DNA of 64,000 nt from Lactarius indigo (Eukaryota > Basidiomycota > Agaricomycetes > Russulales > Russulaceae), in the NCBI GenBank assembly GCA_025766275.1, contig JAFKAC010000048.1:391868-455867 (forward strand). The letters run 5' to 3'. A model generated the notes under the pieces. The model ran no database searches, was not told the origin of the DNA, and was given only the letters and a program-made list of their open reading frames with translations. The translations under genes were made by a program, and so were the position numbers. This document shows positions 51,130-64,000 of the stretch, one piece after another (the first letter of the stretch is position 1; every line of letters begins with the position of its first letter).

Positions 51130-54100
51130 TCATTCCGTCTTGACCCACGATGCAAACTCACTGCTCAAGGGACGAGCATCTAAAACTCGACCGAGATCTG
51201 TCCCACCGAAACCCATTCCCTTCCTTCGTAACGCCGTCAGCCTCTTGAACGTGGCTATCGCGCTGATGGTAAGCGGCGAATTCTGGCTCTGGTCGGTACG
51301 ATATGCCGGAGGTACAAACCCATCAACCTCGATGTGCTTTGCGCCTGGATGCACGATGTGTAGCGCAAGTAACTTGCACAGCCGTCGGTACTCCTGTACG
51401 CCATCAAAGTAGAGTTGTCCCGCAAATAAATCCAGCTCAGTTCGGAGGTGTGCGGCAGCTGTCCATTGGTTTTCCTCCAAAGGCTCGGGGATGGTGTAGA
51501 ACGTGAGGTCCGAGAAGGACCGCATAGAGGCAGTGACTCGTGGTGCGTAAATATGGAGTCGGACCTTTCCACTCTCCCGTATGATAGGAAGTAGTTCATT
51601 CGCTTCATAAGGGCTAATGACGATCACAACACTCTTCTTCCCAAATCCGCTTGATAGAATCCAATTGACGGGGCGGAGGTAGTCTGTCAAGTCTGTGATA
51701 CTGGAGTCGGTGGTGGTGATGGCAAAGTCTGTGGTCGCAAGAGGGGATGGGGACCATAATCCCGTCGAATCCAAAACCTCGTCGATCTCAGTCGGGGTGA
51801 ACAGTGGGATGATGGAAGTCGAGGGGTCGGCAAGTATTCCAGTACTGACGAAGTTGCGGATCTCGTCGCGGACGATGTGCTCTGCAGGATAAACCCTTGG
51901 AGGACGCTCCGCATGACGTTCCAGCTCAACCTCGTGATTGACCTCCCGTTCTTGCTCTTCTGCCATTCTCACGTCGGTCAGCTGAGTTACTTCAAGATAT
52001 TCCAGCCGTTCGCGTAGAGACGAAATGCTGTTTATGCCAGGGCCCAGCCCTGCGCCTTGTGCCGTTGGAACCGGTTCGTACATTTCTTCGAGAGTCCTTG
52101 ATTCGGGCCGTAACCAAGAATCCCTCAATACTTCCAGGTCCCCGGTCGAATCGTACTGCTTGTATGCTGAAAACCGACGGTGATGGTCGACTCCTTGCTG
52201 CGCCCAGTGCGGGAGATGGTGCCCAATGTCCCAACAAGTCTCGTGCATCGCCCAACGGAGGATATCGATCACCCGTACTCCTTCCTCAGACCCCTGACCT
52301 CTTGGAATAAGCCCGCGAATCCGACGGTCGACTTCACCAGGCGCAAAGAACATCACCGATTGCCCCTTTCCTAGCTGCCGCATCCGCATACACCCTACAT
52401 CCGTTTAGCCTATGCCTTCTCATCCGCATGACTACTCACCTTGTAGAAGTCTATCTTTAGTTACCTTCGGCCCGAGCGTGACTGCTGCGCGCGATCCTCG
52501 AGGGAGCTTCAAATCTGTACCTCGTGTATGCGCATCATCAAGGTATACGATGCACTTGTCGAGCTGTCGATTGAACGGAGATGAGATGAGTGGCTCGATT
52601 GTTCCGTCCTGGGTGAGAACGGTGAGATGATCCGACTCATTGAAATAGATGGCAGCTGAGATATGGGGTTTAAGGGAGAGCCAGTGTTGCGCCAACTCCT
52701 CATTCTGAAACTCTAACATTTGCGCTCCAACGTCCAATAACACTCGGATCTCGGGTTCGTGTTTGATTAGTCGCCGCAGGAAAGCATCTGCAGATTCATG
52801 TTCGCCGTTGATACCTTCAGTACATTCGTAGTGATTGTTTTCTGGCTGGAGAAGGTACTGCAAGACGAGTGCATTGGTGCTCAACTGGGAGACGGGATCT
52901 TCCTGAGTGATTGACGTCGGCAAGAGATACCGATTATCGTTCGTGCCGCTGAAACCGGTTGTCACATTTGTCTTGTCTTCTACCAGGTCCCAGGCCGACG
53001 TGGAAAGTTTAGACGGGAATTCCTTGGCCGCTCGAGGAAATACTACTTGAGACAGATAGAAATCGATGACTCTCGTATTCCTCGAGAATAGCGGAACAAG
53101 GTATTCGTCGACTTGCGTATCATCGTTCACATTGACCCCGTTGACTTGTCGCAGTGAAGTGGGGACGCCCTCCCCAAACTCGACCCACTGATCGTATTCC
53201 ATGTCGGGATTATCGAGCTTGGTGAGCAAATCGAAGCATTGAAGTACTTGCGGCTTTGTTAGACCACCATAGTAATAACTGAGGCAAGTCAGCGCAATGA
53301 CCACGTCCGGGTGACCAAACTCTGCTCTCAAGCTTGGCACGTCCTATCTTTACCTTAAGATCTATCCCTTGGGTAGTCTAGTGGGTATGCTTACCTTTGC
53401 ACGATAAGGGACGGCTAGCAATGTCCTGCTTGGATCGAGACCATAGTCCACTCTCCATCGGCGTTCCTTCAATATGTACCCGAGGATCCCTTCTCCATCA
53501 ACTAGGAGCCCGCGGAGTAGGAGTATTCCGCTCCATAAAGAAGTTCCGGAGCAGTGCGATTTGATTAACTGATTGTCCTCGACGGAAACTCTCTTCTGGG
53601 TTATGAAACGACGAGTGGCTTCTCGAATCGGCGGAGAGAGAACGGCCAGTGAGAGAGTGGATAAAGCGCCTCCAAGAGCATCGTCGGCAATGAGCGAAGA
53701 GATCTGTCGAGAGACCTCTTGATTGAGGATTCGCATCGTCGGAAAGCCATTCTGAGTCTGATCGAGCTCAAACATCTGTGGAAAACCGGCATGCAACTGC
53801 GCGGCGTGTGCCCGTAGTCGACTGAAGACCTGTTGCGTTGTGGACCATCGATTTGGGTGATCTTCGACCGGCATTTGCTCGCCCGCAGTGTAGACTAATT
53901 GATACCGAACGTGCAGGATCTCGTCGCTTTCGTCGAGTACGTCACGTGATGCTCCCGCTAGCCAACCTTGCAGAGCTTTGAGTTCGTTAGCAACGGAGCG
54001 TTTCTCGTGGTCTCCATGGGATGTTAGGAGAGTATCTATGCACATCAGTTTCTGCGATAGTAGGTGTTCTGGTTGGACAACAAGAACACCACCCTCTGCG

Positions 54101-57100
54101 GCGCATCGTCTGTAGAGAGTGCCGATACTTTGGACCACAGAGGCACTCATTTCCAGATTCCGCGAGAACGGAACATAGAAAATGCGTCGGTCGGCGAGAT
54201 CAGAAAGTCTGCTGAGGAGAAGTTGGTACATTTGATTGGACAGGGGTTTGAGCGTGACGATCCTCGCAAGGTTGGAACCGTCGGCCAGAGTTGCGGCGAC
54301 GAGAGGTACGATCACGGACGACTTTCCCTCTCCCATGTTGAGCTGAAGCGATGCACTTCGCCGACAGGTGGGAGATATCATCTCGCGTGCAATTGCCAGT
54401 TGCAGCGGACGCGCCAAAATGTTCGCGTCGATCTAGTGGCGTTGCTTGTTAGTGTCTGTAAGTTTCGCAGGTAAGGTGACTGACCTGTATCAGAAGCCAG
54501 TCAGGAGAACAAGCCGCGGCTACATCCTCGCAAACGGTTTCCGCTTCTCGGAGGAGTTCCTCCTCCCGGCGTCTGGATGAAAGCTCAAGCAGACGCTGAG
54601 ACTGTTGATATTTGAGGAATGCTACTGCATAGCGAGTGATGGCATGTTTCCACTGGTCGGTCAGCGTGTAGACGCGATCCCTGCACAGCTGTCGTAGGAT
54701 GGCCCGCGGGGTTATTCGAGGCCAAAGACCCGAGACGCTAACGACAATTTCCTGTTTCTGAGATGGCGCTAGAGCAGCTGAGAGCTCTGAAAATATTGCA
54801 TCCTTCTTTTTAGAGCATAAGTCGCGATACTGGAGTAAAGCCTCCTGAGGTGGAACGCCACGCCGAAGGGGGGAAGGAGCTCCTCTTCCCATCAAGTCAC
54901 CGTAACTCTTGTCCAGGTCTTCTCCATAGAGCCGTAAAAGCGACACCGAGGAACGTCGGAGCTCTTGAATAAGAGAACTAAGAACATCTCCCCTGATCGA
55001 TGGTAGGGTACGTTTGGTCGCTATCGTCACAGTAGAAGGTATAGCGTCGGTGTTCGAAGGCCGTTCATGCGTCGGTGGTCGTAGGAAGTTGGCTCGGGAC
55101 ATCAGTACTTCTCGAAGCGAAGGAGATGTTGTTGTTGGGGACCTCGTACTAAACTGGGGAGAAAACGTGTAGGGTGCGACAGGGGGAGTACTGGTCCCGT
55201 AAAGGTCCAAGATCTCTTGAAGACAATCTATGTGCACCTCCAAGTTGATATTCCGGGAAATCGATCGTAGGTAAGCCTCAATAGTTTCCCCGCATCTTTG
55301 GGTGTCGAACCATTGGTGTGGGACATCGCACCATACATCGGGCCACCATTCAAGGGTTGACTGTGCAGCCTCTGACGCTATTTCGCTAATAGACTTATTG
55401 TACTCCTGCATTCGTTGCTTCTTAGCGGCCTTCTTGCTGGCGGTTGCTGGGACCTCCATAGTTTGTGCAGGGGTCCGCTCCAGGGGAAGAGCAGACCGAG
55501 ACATCAAATTCACTAATCGTGCACGGTCTGGATGCGTGCCGTCTGAAAAATCATAGTGAGGTGGTGAAGGGCGTGTAAGACCGCGGAGTCTCGTGTCCGT
55601 GGCAAAAATTTGAATAAGTGGTATGATATCCGCGTAATCGGTCCCGCTGAAGCTAGCTGCGGAAAGGCTGAACGCCAACTTGATCTTGGTGTCTTGAGGA
55701 TCGCGGTTTAACGCTTCCTGACAAATGTCGTATATACCAAGCCAGTCCTTCATGGCGTTGAAAGTAAGCCAGTATCGACTATATCGCAAGGAAATATCCT
55801 TCTCGGCCGGGCCAAGTGATTTCCACGATTGCATCGTATCCCACAGCTGAGGGGTTTCGCGAAGAAGATGGGGCCGATCGTTCCAAACCGACCATGACGT
55901 CTGGTAGGCAACATGCTCAGCTCCTCGCCCATCTGCTACGTCTCTTGACTTGTATACGACGTCGTCTGAAATTGAGGAAGGCGAGTGCCTTAAGCTTTGT
56001 AACTCTTGTGGGTAATACACCTTGTTACGAGCGGCTGTCCGATTTAGTAAGGTCGCTTCTCGACGAGGAATCACAAAGACGACGGGTTTGTCATAGAGTG
56101 CCTCTATTGCATGTGCGTGATCGAGAATCGAAAGCACGGCTGGGTGAAAGTCGTGGTGCTGTGAAAGAATGGGAAGTTTGTTCCACTTCACCGTAACCAT
56201 CGACTGTAGGTGTGATGGATAGTACACTCTGATTGGCGTCAAGTCGCTGATCAGGTCCAAGAGCATTGCATCATCGTTGCCTAGTCTCTGAAACGACAGA
56301 AACGTGGCACTTTGCAGCATGGTAAGGGATTCTTCAGTCCCAGTGTGACCGAGTAACGGATCGGGGAGGCAATGGCTCGTGAGCGCATGCAAATAACATT
56401 GGTACAGCTTGCTGTGTAGGCTCACGTTTCCGGTGAGACGTCCTAGATCCGTGTCGATCACGTACTCGTGCCAGTGGACATGCCGCCCCGTTCCCGTCTT
56501 GATGGAGACACTTGCGAAGTCGCCATCCAACCCAAACTCGATATCTCCCTGGGGAATAATCACCCGTCGTGGAATCTCCGAAGACCCGTGGCTTGGGCGC
56601 AAGACAAGTTGATTTTTGAGTCCAAACATTGTACCACAAGACTGAAATTCATCGATGACGTAGCCTGGCATGCTTCGGCACTCAAATTCTGAGGTTTCAT
56701 TGACGAAGAATACGAGATGCAGTCGACTCAGGGATGCCTCTAATGCGTCATTCGTGCACGTGATGATAATGTGCTCCGGAGATTCGAGTGGAGAAAGTAA
56801 GCCGGATATCATTTCAAATGTGGTGGAACGAATATCGATTAGATCTACTGGAGAGGCACCATCTCCAGGAATCTTGCGTAACAGGGACGGGGTACCATCT
56901 GTATGGACAACGAGTCGCCAATTGGACGGATCTGGAGTCCAAGGGGATTCAACTGGGCGGAATTCGACTTCTCCGGTGGTGAGGTCGAGCCAGTGTACAT
57001 AGTCATCTACGAAAGCCTTCGGGAAGTCGCCGACGAATACTGCGCGTGGAATATACTGCAGGAGTCGAGGATCTTCCTGTCGACGAGCCTGCAGAGTTAG

Positions 57101-60100
57101 GTCTCCATCACGCAGCGTAAAGAATATCTTCGCTCGCTCGCATTAGCCGCTGCCCAAAGATGTCAACGACCACAACATACCTGATAACCGGAGACATTCG
57201 ATCGAGTCATAAATTCCATTCCAGGGATGTCAGCAGGTACCACGTCAAGAATCCGCTGAAAAGAGTACGAGTGAATAAGCGTGAACCTAGAATAACGGAA
57301 AAGCTCACGGGTCCTAGGGCGCTTGCGTACGTTGAATGTTCGATAATATCTTGAGGCAGTCTTCCAAGGGGCTTCCCACCAATCAACAATTGCCCGGTCA
57401 ATAGATTATAGTGAACCTCCTGTCCACCTTCTACGATACAGGAAATCCACCGTGAGTTGGGACTGGGAAGCGCGTGCCAATTCGAAGAGATCTGCCGGCG
57501 GAACATAGGCCATAAACTTGCGAGGCCCTGATCGAAGCTCGATGGGTCGCACTGTACGCATTCGCGGAGAGATGGTTCGAGAAAGTGAAGGAGACGACGA
57601 TGTCGGTTGAGGAGCCGAATCAGATAACGAGATTCGTCGTCTTCGAAAATCGAGGGGGTGTTGTCATGTACAATTACTGCGCAATGTACAGCTATGGCGA
57701 TATCGTCGTCGCTCGCAAGCACCCAAGGGACGTGTTCCAGGCAAACATCATAAGTAGAGAAACACGTCGCGGCCAGTGTGCAGAGTCGTCGACGCAAGCT
57801 CGTGCGCGACATTTCGTCTTCGGTCACATCTAGCTTCGAACTAAGCTCGTTAATCCACCTGTACGCCACGCTCCGTGCCCACTGGAGCAATTCATACGCC
57901 CTTTGACGAATATCGGGATCGCCAGTAGAAGATAGGAGGCGGCTGGTAATAAGAGCTTCGAATCGTTGAACTAAAACATGTAGCAAAGATTGGAGTTTAA
58001 AACGTACCAATAGTCCTGACGGTGACTTCCTCCAGCCAGTTCGCCTCTATCCTTCCGAGCAGGCTCTCCAGCTCGTCTAGGAGCGTCCATCCGAAGCCGG
58101 AAATCTCAAGTTCGGTGTGCCACTCGCGTACACCATCTGAAAGTGGGCCAAGCTGCCAAGCTGCTTGAGTGATAAGCGTATGTACCTCCTCGCGGCGAAA
58201 TGAGAGCGACGGCGATGGCAGCTCCCTTGCTACGTTCAGCCATTGCAGGCGCGGCCCACTGCGTAACCCAGAAAATGCCAGGTACTCATGAGGGGTCAGC
58301 TCCGGGGGGCAGTCGGCTTGACCGGCGATTACCTCATTTGAAGTGTGGTGCGTCCCGCAGACAAAGGAATGGATTTTTCCGTACGGAGATGACACGGGGA
58401 TAGGAGGTGTGCAGAAGTTTGCGATAGTAGATTCAAGAAATGGCCGCGCAGCCCATGATTTGGCCTTGCGGTCATACAATTTGAAAGATAGCCCGTTATT
58501 GAGAAAAACGTGAGAATCGTCGGCAGGAATCTGAACCTTCTTGTAATGCGTTTGGTCGCGGAACGATTTCGTGGTGGATCCGATTGTGATTCGGTGGTAT
58601 GAGTGACGCACTGCCCAACGATTCAGACCAGAGTAGACATCTAAGAGGAGCTTTGGTTGGTCGGCTTTGTCAAAAGCATTTGCCGTGCCGATGTCGAGGA
58701 GGATCTTGGAGGTTATCTCACGCCATGCGGAAAACGCACGTGGTGGAGCCACCTCGAATACTACCAGTTGTGCTTGCGCCGTTGCCTGGGGAAGTGGCCA
58801 TTCGTGGACATCGATCTTCAACCTATTGGCCCTTTTTTCCAGTTGACATTTTTGACACTGTTTATTCCGATGAGTCAAGGTCCCGTTAACATTCTCAAAA
58901 TAAGTGTGGTCCATATTTGAGGCCTCATCCTTGAGCGTTTGCCACTGCCTGTTCAATGCGTCGAGTTCAGCACGCTTCCGGTTTCGCTCTTCCCAAGCAT
59001 GTTGGGTGATTTCGTCTTCGAGTTGCTGTAACCTCCGAGAAGTACGGAAATACTGCACGGCGAACGACGATTCGATGTCCTTGTCCGAGAAGATGGACGT
59101 CTTGCAGGAAGCGTCCTGATGTCGCTGTAAAATATACTCTTCAATAAACGTGGCACGTCGCAGGGAGCCGGAGCGATGAAGGAGTAGGGGATGAAGGAAG
59201 TCTTGAGGAACTTCCGGCGAATAAGATGTCAGGAGAGGGCATTGCTGGGTAGTCAACTTGTCGAGAGCCATCCAAAGATCCATGATTGTCAATATCATAA
59301 CTGAGTTGTCCTCGGGATCAGTACCGTAGATGTCTTTCGCGACGTCGAAATACTGTTCGATGCAGGACGCGATCACATCCGGGGCATTTTCATCGTGCAG
59401 AGAGGCACCGACCCAATCATCCAGATATCTTTCGACGGACAACTCGAAGTCGGCGAGAGCAGTGCGCTTGTCTTCCGCGACAGCTGCCGCAGTAATAATA
59501 AGTCGGCCCAAAAAGAGACTAAAGTCTGACGTATTTGCGAGTCGCGGCCGATGAGATGGGCAAAAAGACTTCGGCGAGCAGTCGGGAAACGTCGAGTGAA
59601 GTGCTTTCATGAGGTAAGGGCGCGATTTATTGAGGGTGATTACGGCATCGTTGATAACGTCTAGCGCCGAGGGGTGCCACGCCAGCGAAACCGATTGGCT
59701 CTTCTGAAAATTCGACCACCGTTTCTGAAGAAGTGTCTCCGCATTCCTTGCAGCGTAGTACACAGCTTGATATATGTCATCCGAAACAGCGGGGCCCAGT
59801 TTTGAGAGACGTCGCGCCATCTTGATCCTCATTATGTGGAGCGTTTCACTCGGATAGCCCCTTTGTGTGCAGATATTAAGGATGTACGCGTGGAAAACGA
59901 GCATAAATGATTTGTACATGTTGATGTCCAGAGACGTTTGAAGGGCCACCCTGATGACTAGCCATAACGGCGATCGGCGCCAAGGTTTGTAGGCGTCTTT
60001 CCAAAGAACTTCATCTGCTATCCGTTTGGTGATACGATCTACAGAGGCTGGTTGACCGAAACCTCTGAGAATTCCCACTAAGAGTTCGGTTATATATCTT

Positions 60101-60756
60101 GGGTGGGCGCTCTCACGAACTTCGCGTACCGTGGATCCCGCCTTGGCTGTTGTTGCAGTGGAATCCAACAGGTCGGTATCCATCTGAATGAGAAAGGAGG
60201 CAAGTTCTTGAAGAAAAGATCCATTGGAAAAGACCTCGGTGGAGACCTGGACTGCAGGTCCGGGATAGGAGCAGAGCAACTTTCCGTTGTTGGACGTAAC
60301 GACGCTAGCTTGCGGAGAAACTTCGAACATCTCGAATCGAACGTGGTCGACAAGCACGCGAACGAGGACAGCGGCATTCTGAGCCCGAACATGTATAACG
60401 AAAACATCTGAAGTGAAGGTCAAGGACGACACAATGGCACATGGAAATCTGAGCGCACCTCCCATCACAAGCCCTGATAAGGCGCCTACGAGTTCCGCTT
60501 CCACCAGAGGGGCACTCGCAGTCTGGTAGATGGACCCCATCATTTTTATCATCCTAACCCATAACGACTGTCGAAGGGGTGGGAGGCCTTGGGAGAAGGT
60601 TCGAGCGGCTTGTATGAGGATGTGGCACAAGGCCACATTGATCTCGAGTTCAGCTTCCTCTGTTGGTGCTTCTTGAGGAAGCTTTGGGGGTAGAAAGACA
60701 TGTTCAATAACAGAGAGTAAGATGTCAGAATGGATGTCAGTTATAGGTAGGCTCAT
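51130..60756 (-). CDS. giant DUF6606/DUF3638/DUF3645 protein, copy 2 (3,089 aa)
   Basis: Eight exons at the same positions as copy 1: 60756-60459, 60407-58008, 57955-57309, 57255-57181, 57127-54485, 54432-53395, 53343-52440, 52394-51130 (9,270 nt, phases identical). Exons 3, 4, 6 and 7 have exactly the same length as in copy 1. GEGKSS at residues 2055-2060, LDESDE at about 2187-2192; the DUF3645 block and MRMRQLGKG are kept. The start is the conserved NEMS methionine; a GTG-started extension upstream is not supported. A zinc-ribbon-like CQKCQL...NRLKIDVHEWPLP occurs at about 58830. Intact, so both duplicates seem to be under constraint. Confidence 0.88.
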
Positions 60757-62280
60757 TTCGTTGGGAGGGACGGTCAATGTGGCTCGAGAAGGATCGTTGA
60801 TCCGAGGAATGGAGGCTGTAAATAAGAAAGGCACAAATCGCGCACCTGATCAGTAGGCGCTAGGCGTTACGGAAATATTTACGGGAAGGGATCAACAATG
60901 AGCGTCACTGCAATGATCTAGAACCATGGTGTTTTCATGTCTTTCCAACTTGAACGCCGATGGTAGAAACGCCGATAGTAGACTGTGAGTCATTCGTCCG
61001 TTATGTTCAATAGCCCACTGCATGTAGTGGTTTTGAGGCGTCATTAAAGGATCCAGTCAAGTCACAATAGTCTGCGTTGTAAGTTTCGGGTCAAAGTAGG
61101 GATGTTTTACGGTCCAGAAAAAGTAACGGGGGACAGTACCCGGACAGTGTAAGACGAGGGGCCAGACGTGAAGCGAATTCACGTACGGCGCGACGTCACT
61201 GGAAGCGAACTCGAAGGGTCATTGTATCTTATGCAGCGTCAATGAGCGCTGATCTGTAGAACAAAACCCATGCTGAAGCGAGAGCCTGACAGTGCAGGCC
61301 ACTGCTCAGCAAGTGGTCGGCGGATTGGCGTACATAGAAAACTAAGGGCGCAGAGCGCATATATCAGTAAGTAACAAGATGGACATAGGATTATAGCACT
61401 ATGGGTACCAGATACATGGGGTAGTCAAGCGCTCAACTTCTTCAGCTTCAAGTGCTGCTTGCTAGTGGAGACTCCGACTCTCCGAGACGACTCCGAGTCG
61501 GAGCAACAGCGCAGAAGTAACGTGCCTGACCCAATCCAATGGCGCAAAATCCACAAAACCTGTCGAATTGACGAAACTTGGACGAAACCAGCGAAGCCCC
61601 CGGGAAACCCCTATGTACTGTTGAAATTTCTTCCTATCATATTTTGTGTTCCCCAACGGTCAATGCATGTCACGTGTCTCGACTGCCCTTGCGACTGCTA
61701 GCACAATTTTGTTCAGCCATGGCAGTACATGGCGATCAGATCGTGGGGACCGCAAATGAGAGGCCATATATCTGGTAAGTAAACCAAACTACTTAAATCT
61801 GAGAAGATCAACCCCCCTGCACCACTTATTGTGAGTGGAACAATCTACAGATTTGCATTAGGTGGTGCGAAGAGAGCGCCGGCGTAGACTCAGGGGCAAC
61901 GTGCCGATAGCAAATCTAAGAGGTGTTTCTAGACGTCTCAATGCGATACCAACAACGAAAATGGATCCAAGTCAAGTAGAACTGTTCGTCAATATCAATC
62001 CAAGAATGTAGATGGCACATCAGCTCATGTCGTGTAATGTTATTTTCCCACTACAGTACTTCATCGTGGGTACACCATAGTTCGATCTTCCGGAGCCGCT
62101 GACAATTCCGTAATTCTTCATGTCGTAACCAAAATGGGTCGTGCACCCGGTTGCGCCATAATACAACATGGTGTCCATCGGGGACCTTGAGTTTACCGGA
62201 GTCAGCTAGTGATTAATTTGCAAACAAAGCCAAAGATAATTTTTTAAAAGGCGCGAGAGCCCACATCGACCTTATCCAAA
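60757..62280. other. intergenic upstream of copy 2, no gene seen
   Basis: Begins with sequence related to the copy 1 upstream region; the rest shows no convincing frame, RNA gene or repeat. Confidence 0.4.
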
Positions 62281-62289
62281 TCTGTTGTA

Positions 62290-63350
62290 CAGACGAGAAG
62301 TGTGAACAGAATGTCTGCGTTCAAGATCAAGAACTCTTTCTCTTCTTCTCTGAGAAACAATGCTGCCTTTTCTCGAGATCTAAGTCGTTGTCAGCGCCGA
62401 TTAATCAAAAAAGTGTCACGTCTTTCACATACCATGTGCCCACATCACGGTCCCGATGCTGAGAAAATCAATCTGACGAAGGGGAAGCGTCTCCAAAAGC
62501 ACAGTAATAAAATCGAATACTGACGAGGGTTCGACGTCAGTAAACCCAAACGTAGCCCTAACAAATAACTCAGATGCCCACGTCGATAGTCCTACTTGTG
62601 CTCCGCAACTAAGACTGCGATCGTCATTTTCTTCGCTTGGAAGTACTACACAGGAAGCATCAATATGCGAGCGTAGGGTCAAAACAGGCATACGAATATG
62701 CTGTGGAGATATCGTGCGGTATCAAGCGCCTTGAAGGGGGCCGTGACAAGTAGACCGCCAAACCAGGAGAACATGCATAGGGATCTGGATGACTTTTCGA
62801 ATGAAAAACATTTTATCACACCAATAAAAGCTGAATCCGAACCCAGTGTCCTTCAAGATGAACCTGAGCACGTGGCTCCTTGCCACCTCCAGTCCCTGCC
62901 CAGTTGCCGACGTCAACTACTGGCGGTACGTCCCATTCCTCAAAACTCGAAATAGGGTGCCAGAATGCTGGGCTTTACCAAGAGATGCAATGACCCGATC
63001 CCAAGTACGCTCTGGTGCGATACGGAGATTGGGTGAAAAGAGGAACTTCAATATGAAGGCAAGTTACGAGGAAAAAACACAACAGGCGCCTTTGGAAAAT
63101 ATTTACGGCGCACAATCAGTGATAGAAGCAAGCGAAAAGAATAGGAAACAAACAGGTTGGTCACCGTTGGGTGTCGGATGGGAGCTTATGCCTCCTACAA
63201 TGGCATTGGCCAAGAACGTTTGAGGAACAAGAGCGCGCGGGGAGGCATTAGAAACGGTGCAACAACGGATCATACTTTACATCGTGGAAAAAGAAGGTTT
63301 GTTGCAGCAAAATTTACGAGATCGGCAAACACGACCACATAGTCACGACG
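62290..63350 (-). repeat. duplicated intergenic locus, copy B (partner 48630-49750)
   Basis: See 48630-49750. This copy lacks the Tc1-like insertion that follows copy A and is more broken in its frames. Confidence 0.45.
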
Positions 63351-63538
63351 TGGTTTTTTTTTGATACCGTATCCACATCGACCGGGCTCCCCCAGCTTTT
63401 TGTATGTAAACGATATTATTGTAACGGGAAATGCAAGCTACTTGTGAGGAAATACAAATGGGTTCGACCCTCGCGTAGGTGTGGCGCAATATTACAGTAA
63501 CATGATCGAGTCAACTTGATTGACAACAGCGCTAGCAC

Positions 63539-64000
63539 TCATTCTTTCTTGACCCACGATGCAAACTCACTGCTCAAGGGACGAGCATCTAAAACTCGAC
63601 CGAGATCTGTCCCACCGAAACCCATTCCTTTCCTTCGTAACGCCGTCAACTTCTTGAACGTAGCTATCGCGCTGGTGGTGAGCGGCGACCTCCGGCCACG
63701 GACGGTACGATATGCCGGAGGTACAAACCCATCAACCTCGATGTGCTTTGCGCCTGGTGTACGATGTGTAACGCAAGTAACATGCACAGCCGTCGGTACT
63801 CCTGTACATTGTCGAAGTAGAGCTGTCCTGCAAATAGATCCAGCTCAGTGCGGAGGTGTGCGGCGGGTGTCCATTTCTTCTCCGGAGACTCCGGAATGGT
63901 GTAGAACGTGAGGTCAGAGAAGGACCGCATAGAGCGGTGATTCGTGGGGAGTAAATGTGGAGTCTGACTTTTCCGCTCTTGCGTATGGCGGGAGTAGCTC
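63539..64000 (-). pseudogene. giant DUF3638-family gene, copy 3, 3' end only, frameshifted
   Basis: Matches the last exon of copies 1 and 2 (GFGGTDLGRVLDARPLSSEFASWVKKE, with a stop at 63539). Compared with copy 2 there are single-base losses near 63756 (frame jumps between ALHIVH and GAKHIEVDG), near 63933 and near 63985. Three small losses in 250 bp point to a pseudogene or to poor sequence quality at this end. The rest lies outside the window. Confidence 0.8.

Noticed and set aside
60408..60458. Exon 1 and 2 of copy 2 as one continuous exon
   Set aside because: The stretch is open by chance, but it has GT...CAG ends, sits exactly at the copy 1 intron and encodes residues that are not conserved.
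60757..60834. Upstream GTG-started extension of giant gene copy 2
   Set aside because: Copy 1 has no similar extension sequence; similarity between copies begins around the NEMS methionine.

Overview
The window looks like chromosomal DNA of a mushroom-forming basidiomycete (Agaricomycetes). Genes are split by many introns of about 45-60 bp with GT...AG ends. The mobile elements are types common in that class (chromodomain Ty3/Gypsy elements, a Plavaka-type DNA transposon, pogo and Tc1-like relics), and the host genes are a giant DUF6606/DUF3638/DUF3645 family and an F-box relic. Species cannot be fixed from sequence alone.

Layout. 1-2349: 5' part of a Ty3/Gypsy element (here Gyp-B, minus strand) running off the left edge, followed by a second degenerate copy of its LTR (2350-2713). 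2714-34876: a pogo-like DNA transposon split by a four-level nest. Gyp-1 (3970-34698, target duplication TGTGG) sits inside the pogo transposase gene. A Plavaka transposon (9849-32729, TA duplication) sits inside the gag of Gyp-1. Gyp-2 (10579-18435, TGGTG) and Gyp-3 (24618-32500, GACAT) sit inside the Plavaka element. Removing the inserts restores a Gyp-1 of about 7.85 kb, matching Gyp-2 (7,857 bp) and Gyp-3 (7,883 bp). Gyp-3 has intact gag and pol frames. 35486-36862: F-box/LRR-type pseudogene. 37654-64000: tandem array of a giant gene on the minus strand: two intact 8-exon copies (3,117 and 3,089 codons by my exon model) and the frameshifted 3' end of a third, separated by duplicated intergenic DNA and a Tc1/mariner relic.

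Main points for a second look. (1) All four Gypsy elements, from two diverged lineages, carry the signature of Tf1/sushi-type self-priming: an 11-nt primer-binding site 1-2 nt from the LTR, perfectly complementary to 11 nt that begin exactly 34 nt downstream of the LTR TATA box. (2) In both lineages the gag frame opens at a GTG with A at -3 and G at +4 (near-perfect Kozak surroundings in Gyp-3 and Gyp-B), with no in-frame ATG for about 170-190 codons. (3) gag and pol overlap in a -1 relation with candidate slippery heptamers, two in tandem in Gyp-3. (4) Premature stops in the old elements are almost all Arg CGA to TGA, and LTR differences are almost all CpG transitions, scaling with nesting depth. 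(5) The giant proteins carry a set of motifs resembling an SF2/SecA-like ATPase motor spread over DUF3638 and DUF3645.

Coordinates of splice sites, motifs and LTR differences were read by eye. Family names come from recognition of motifs, not from database searches.
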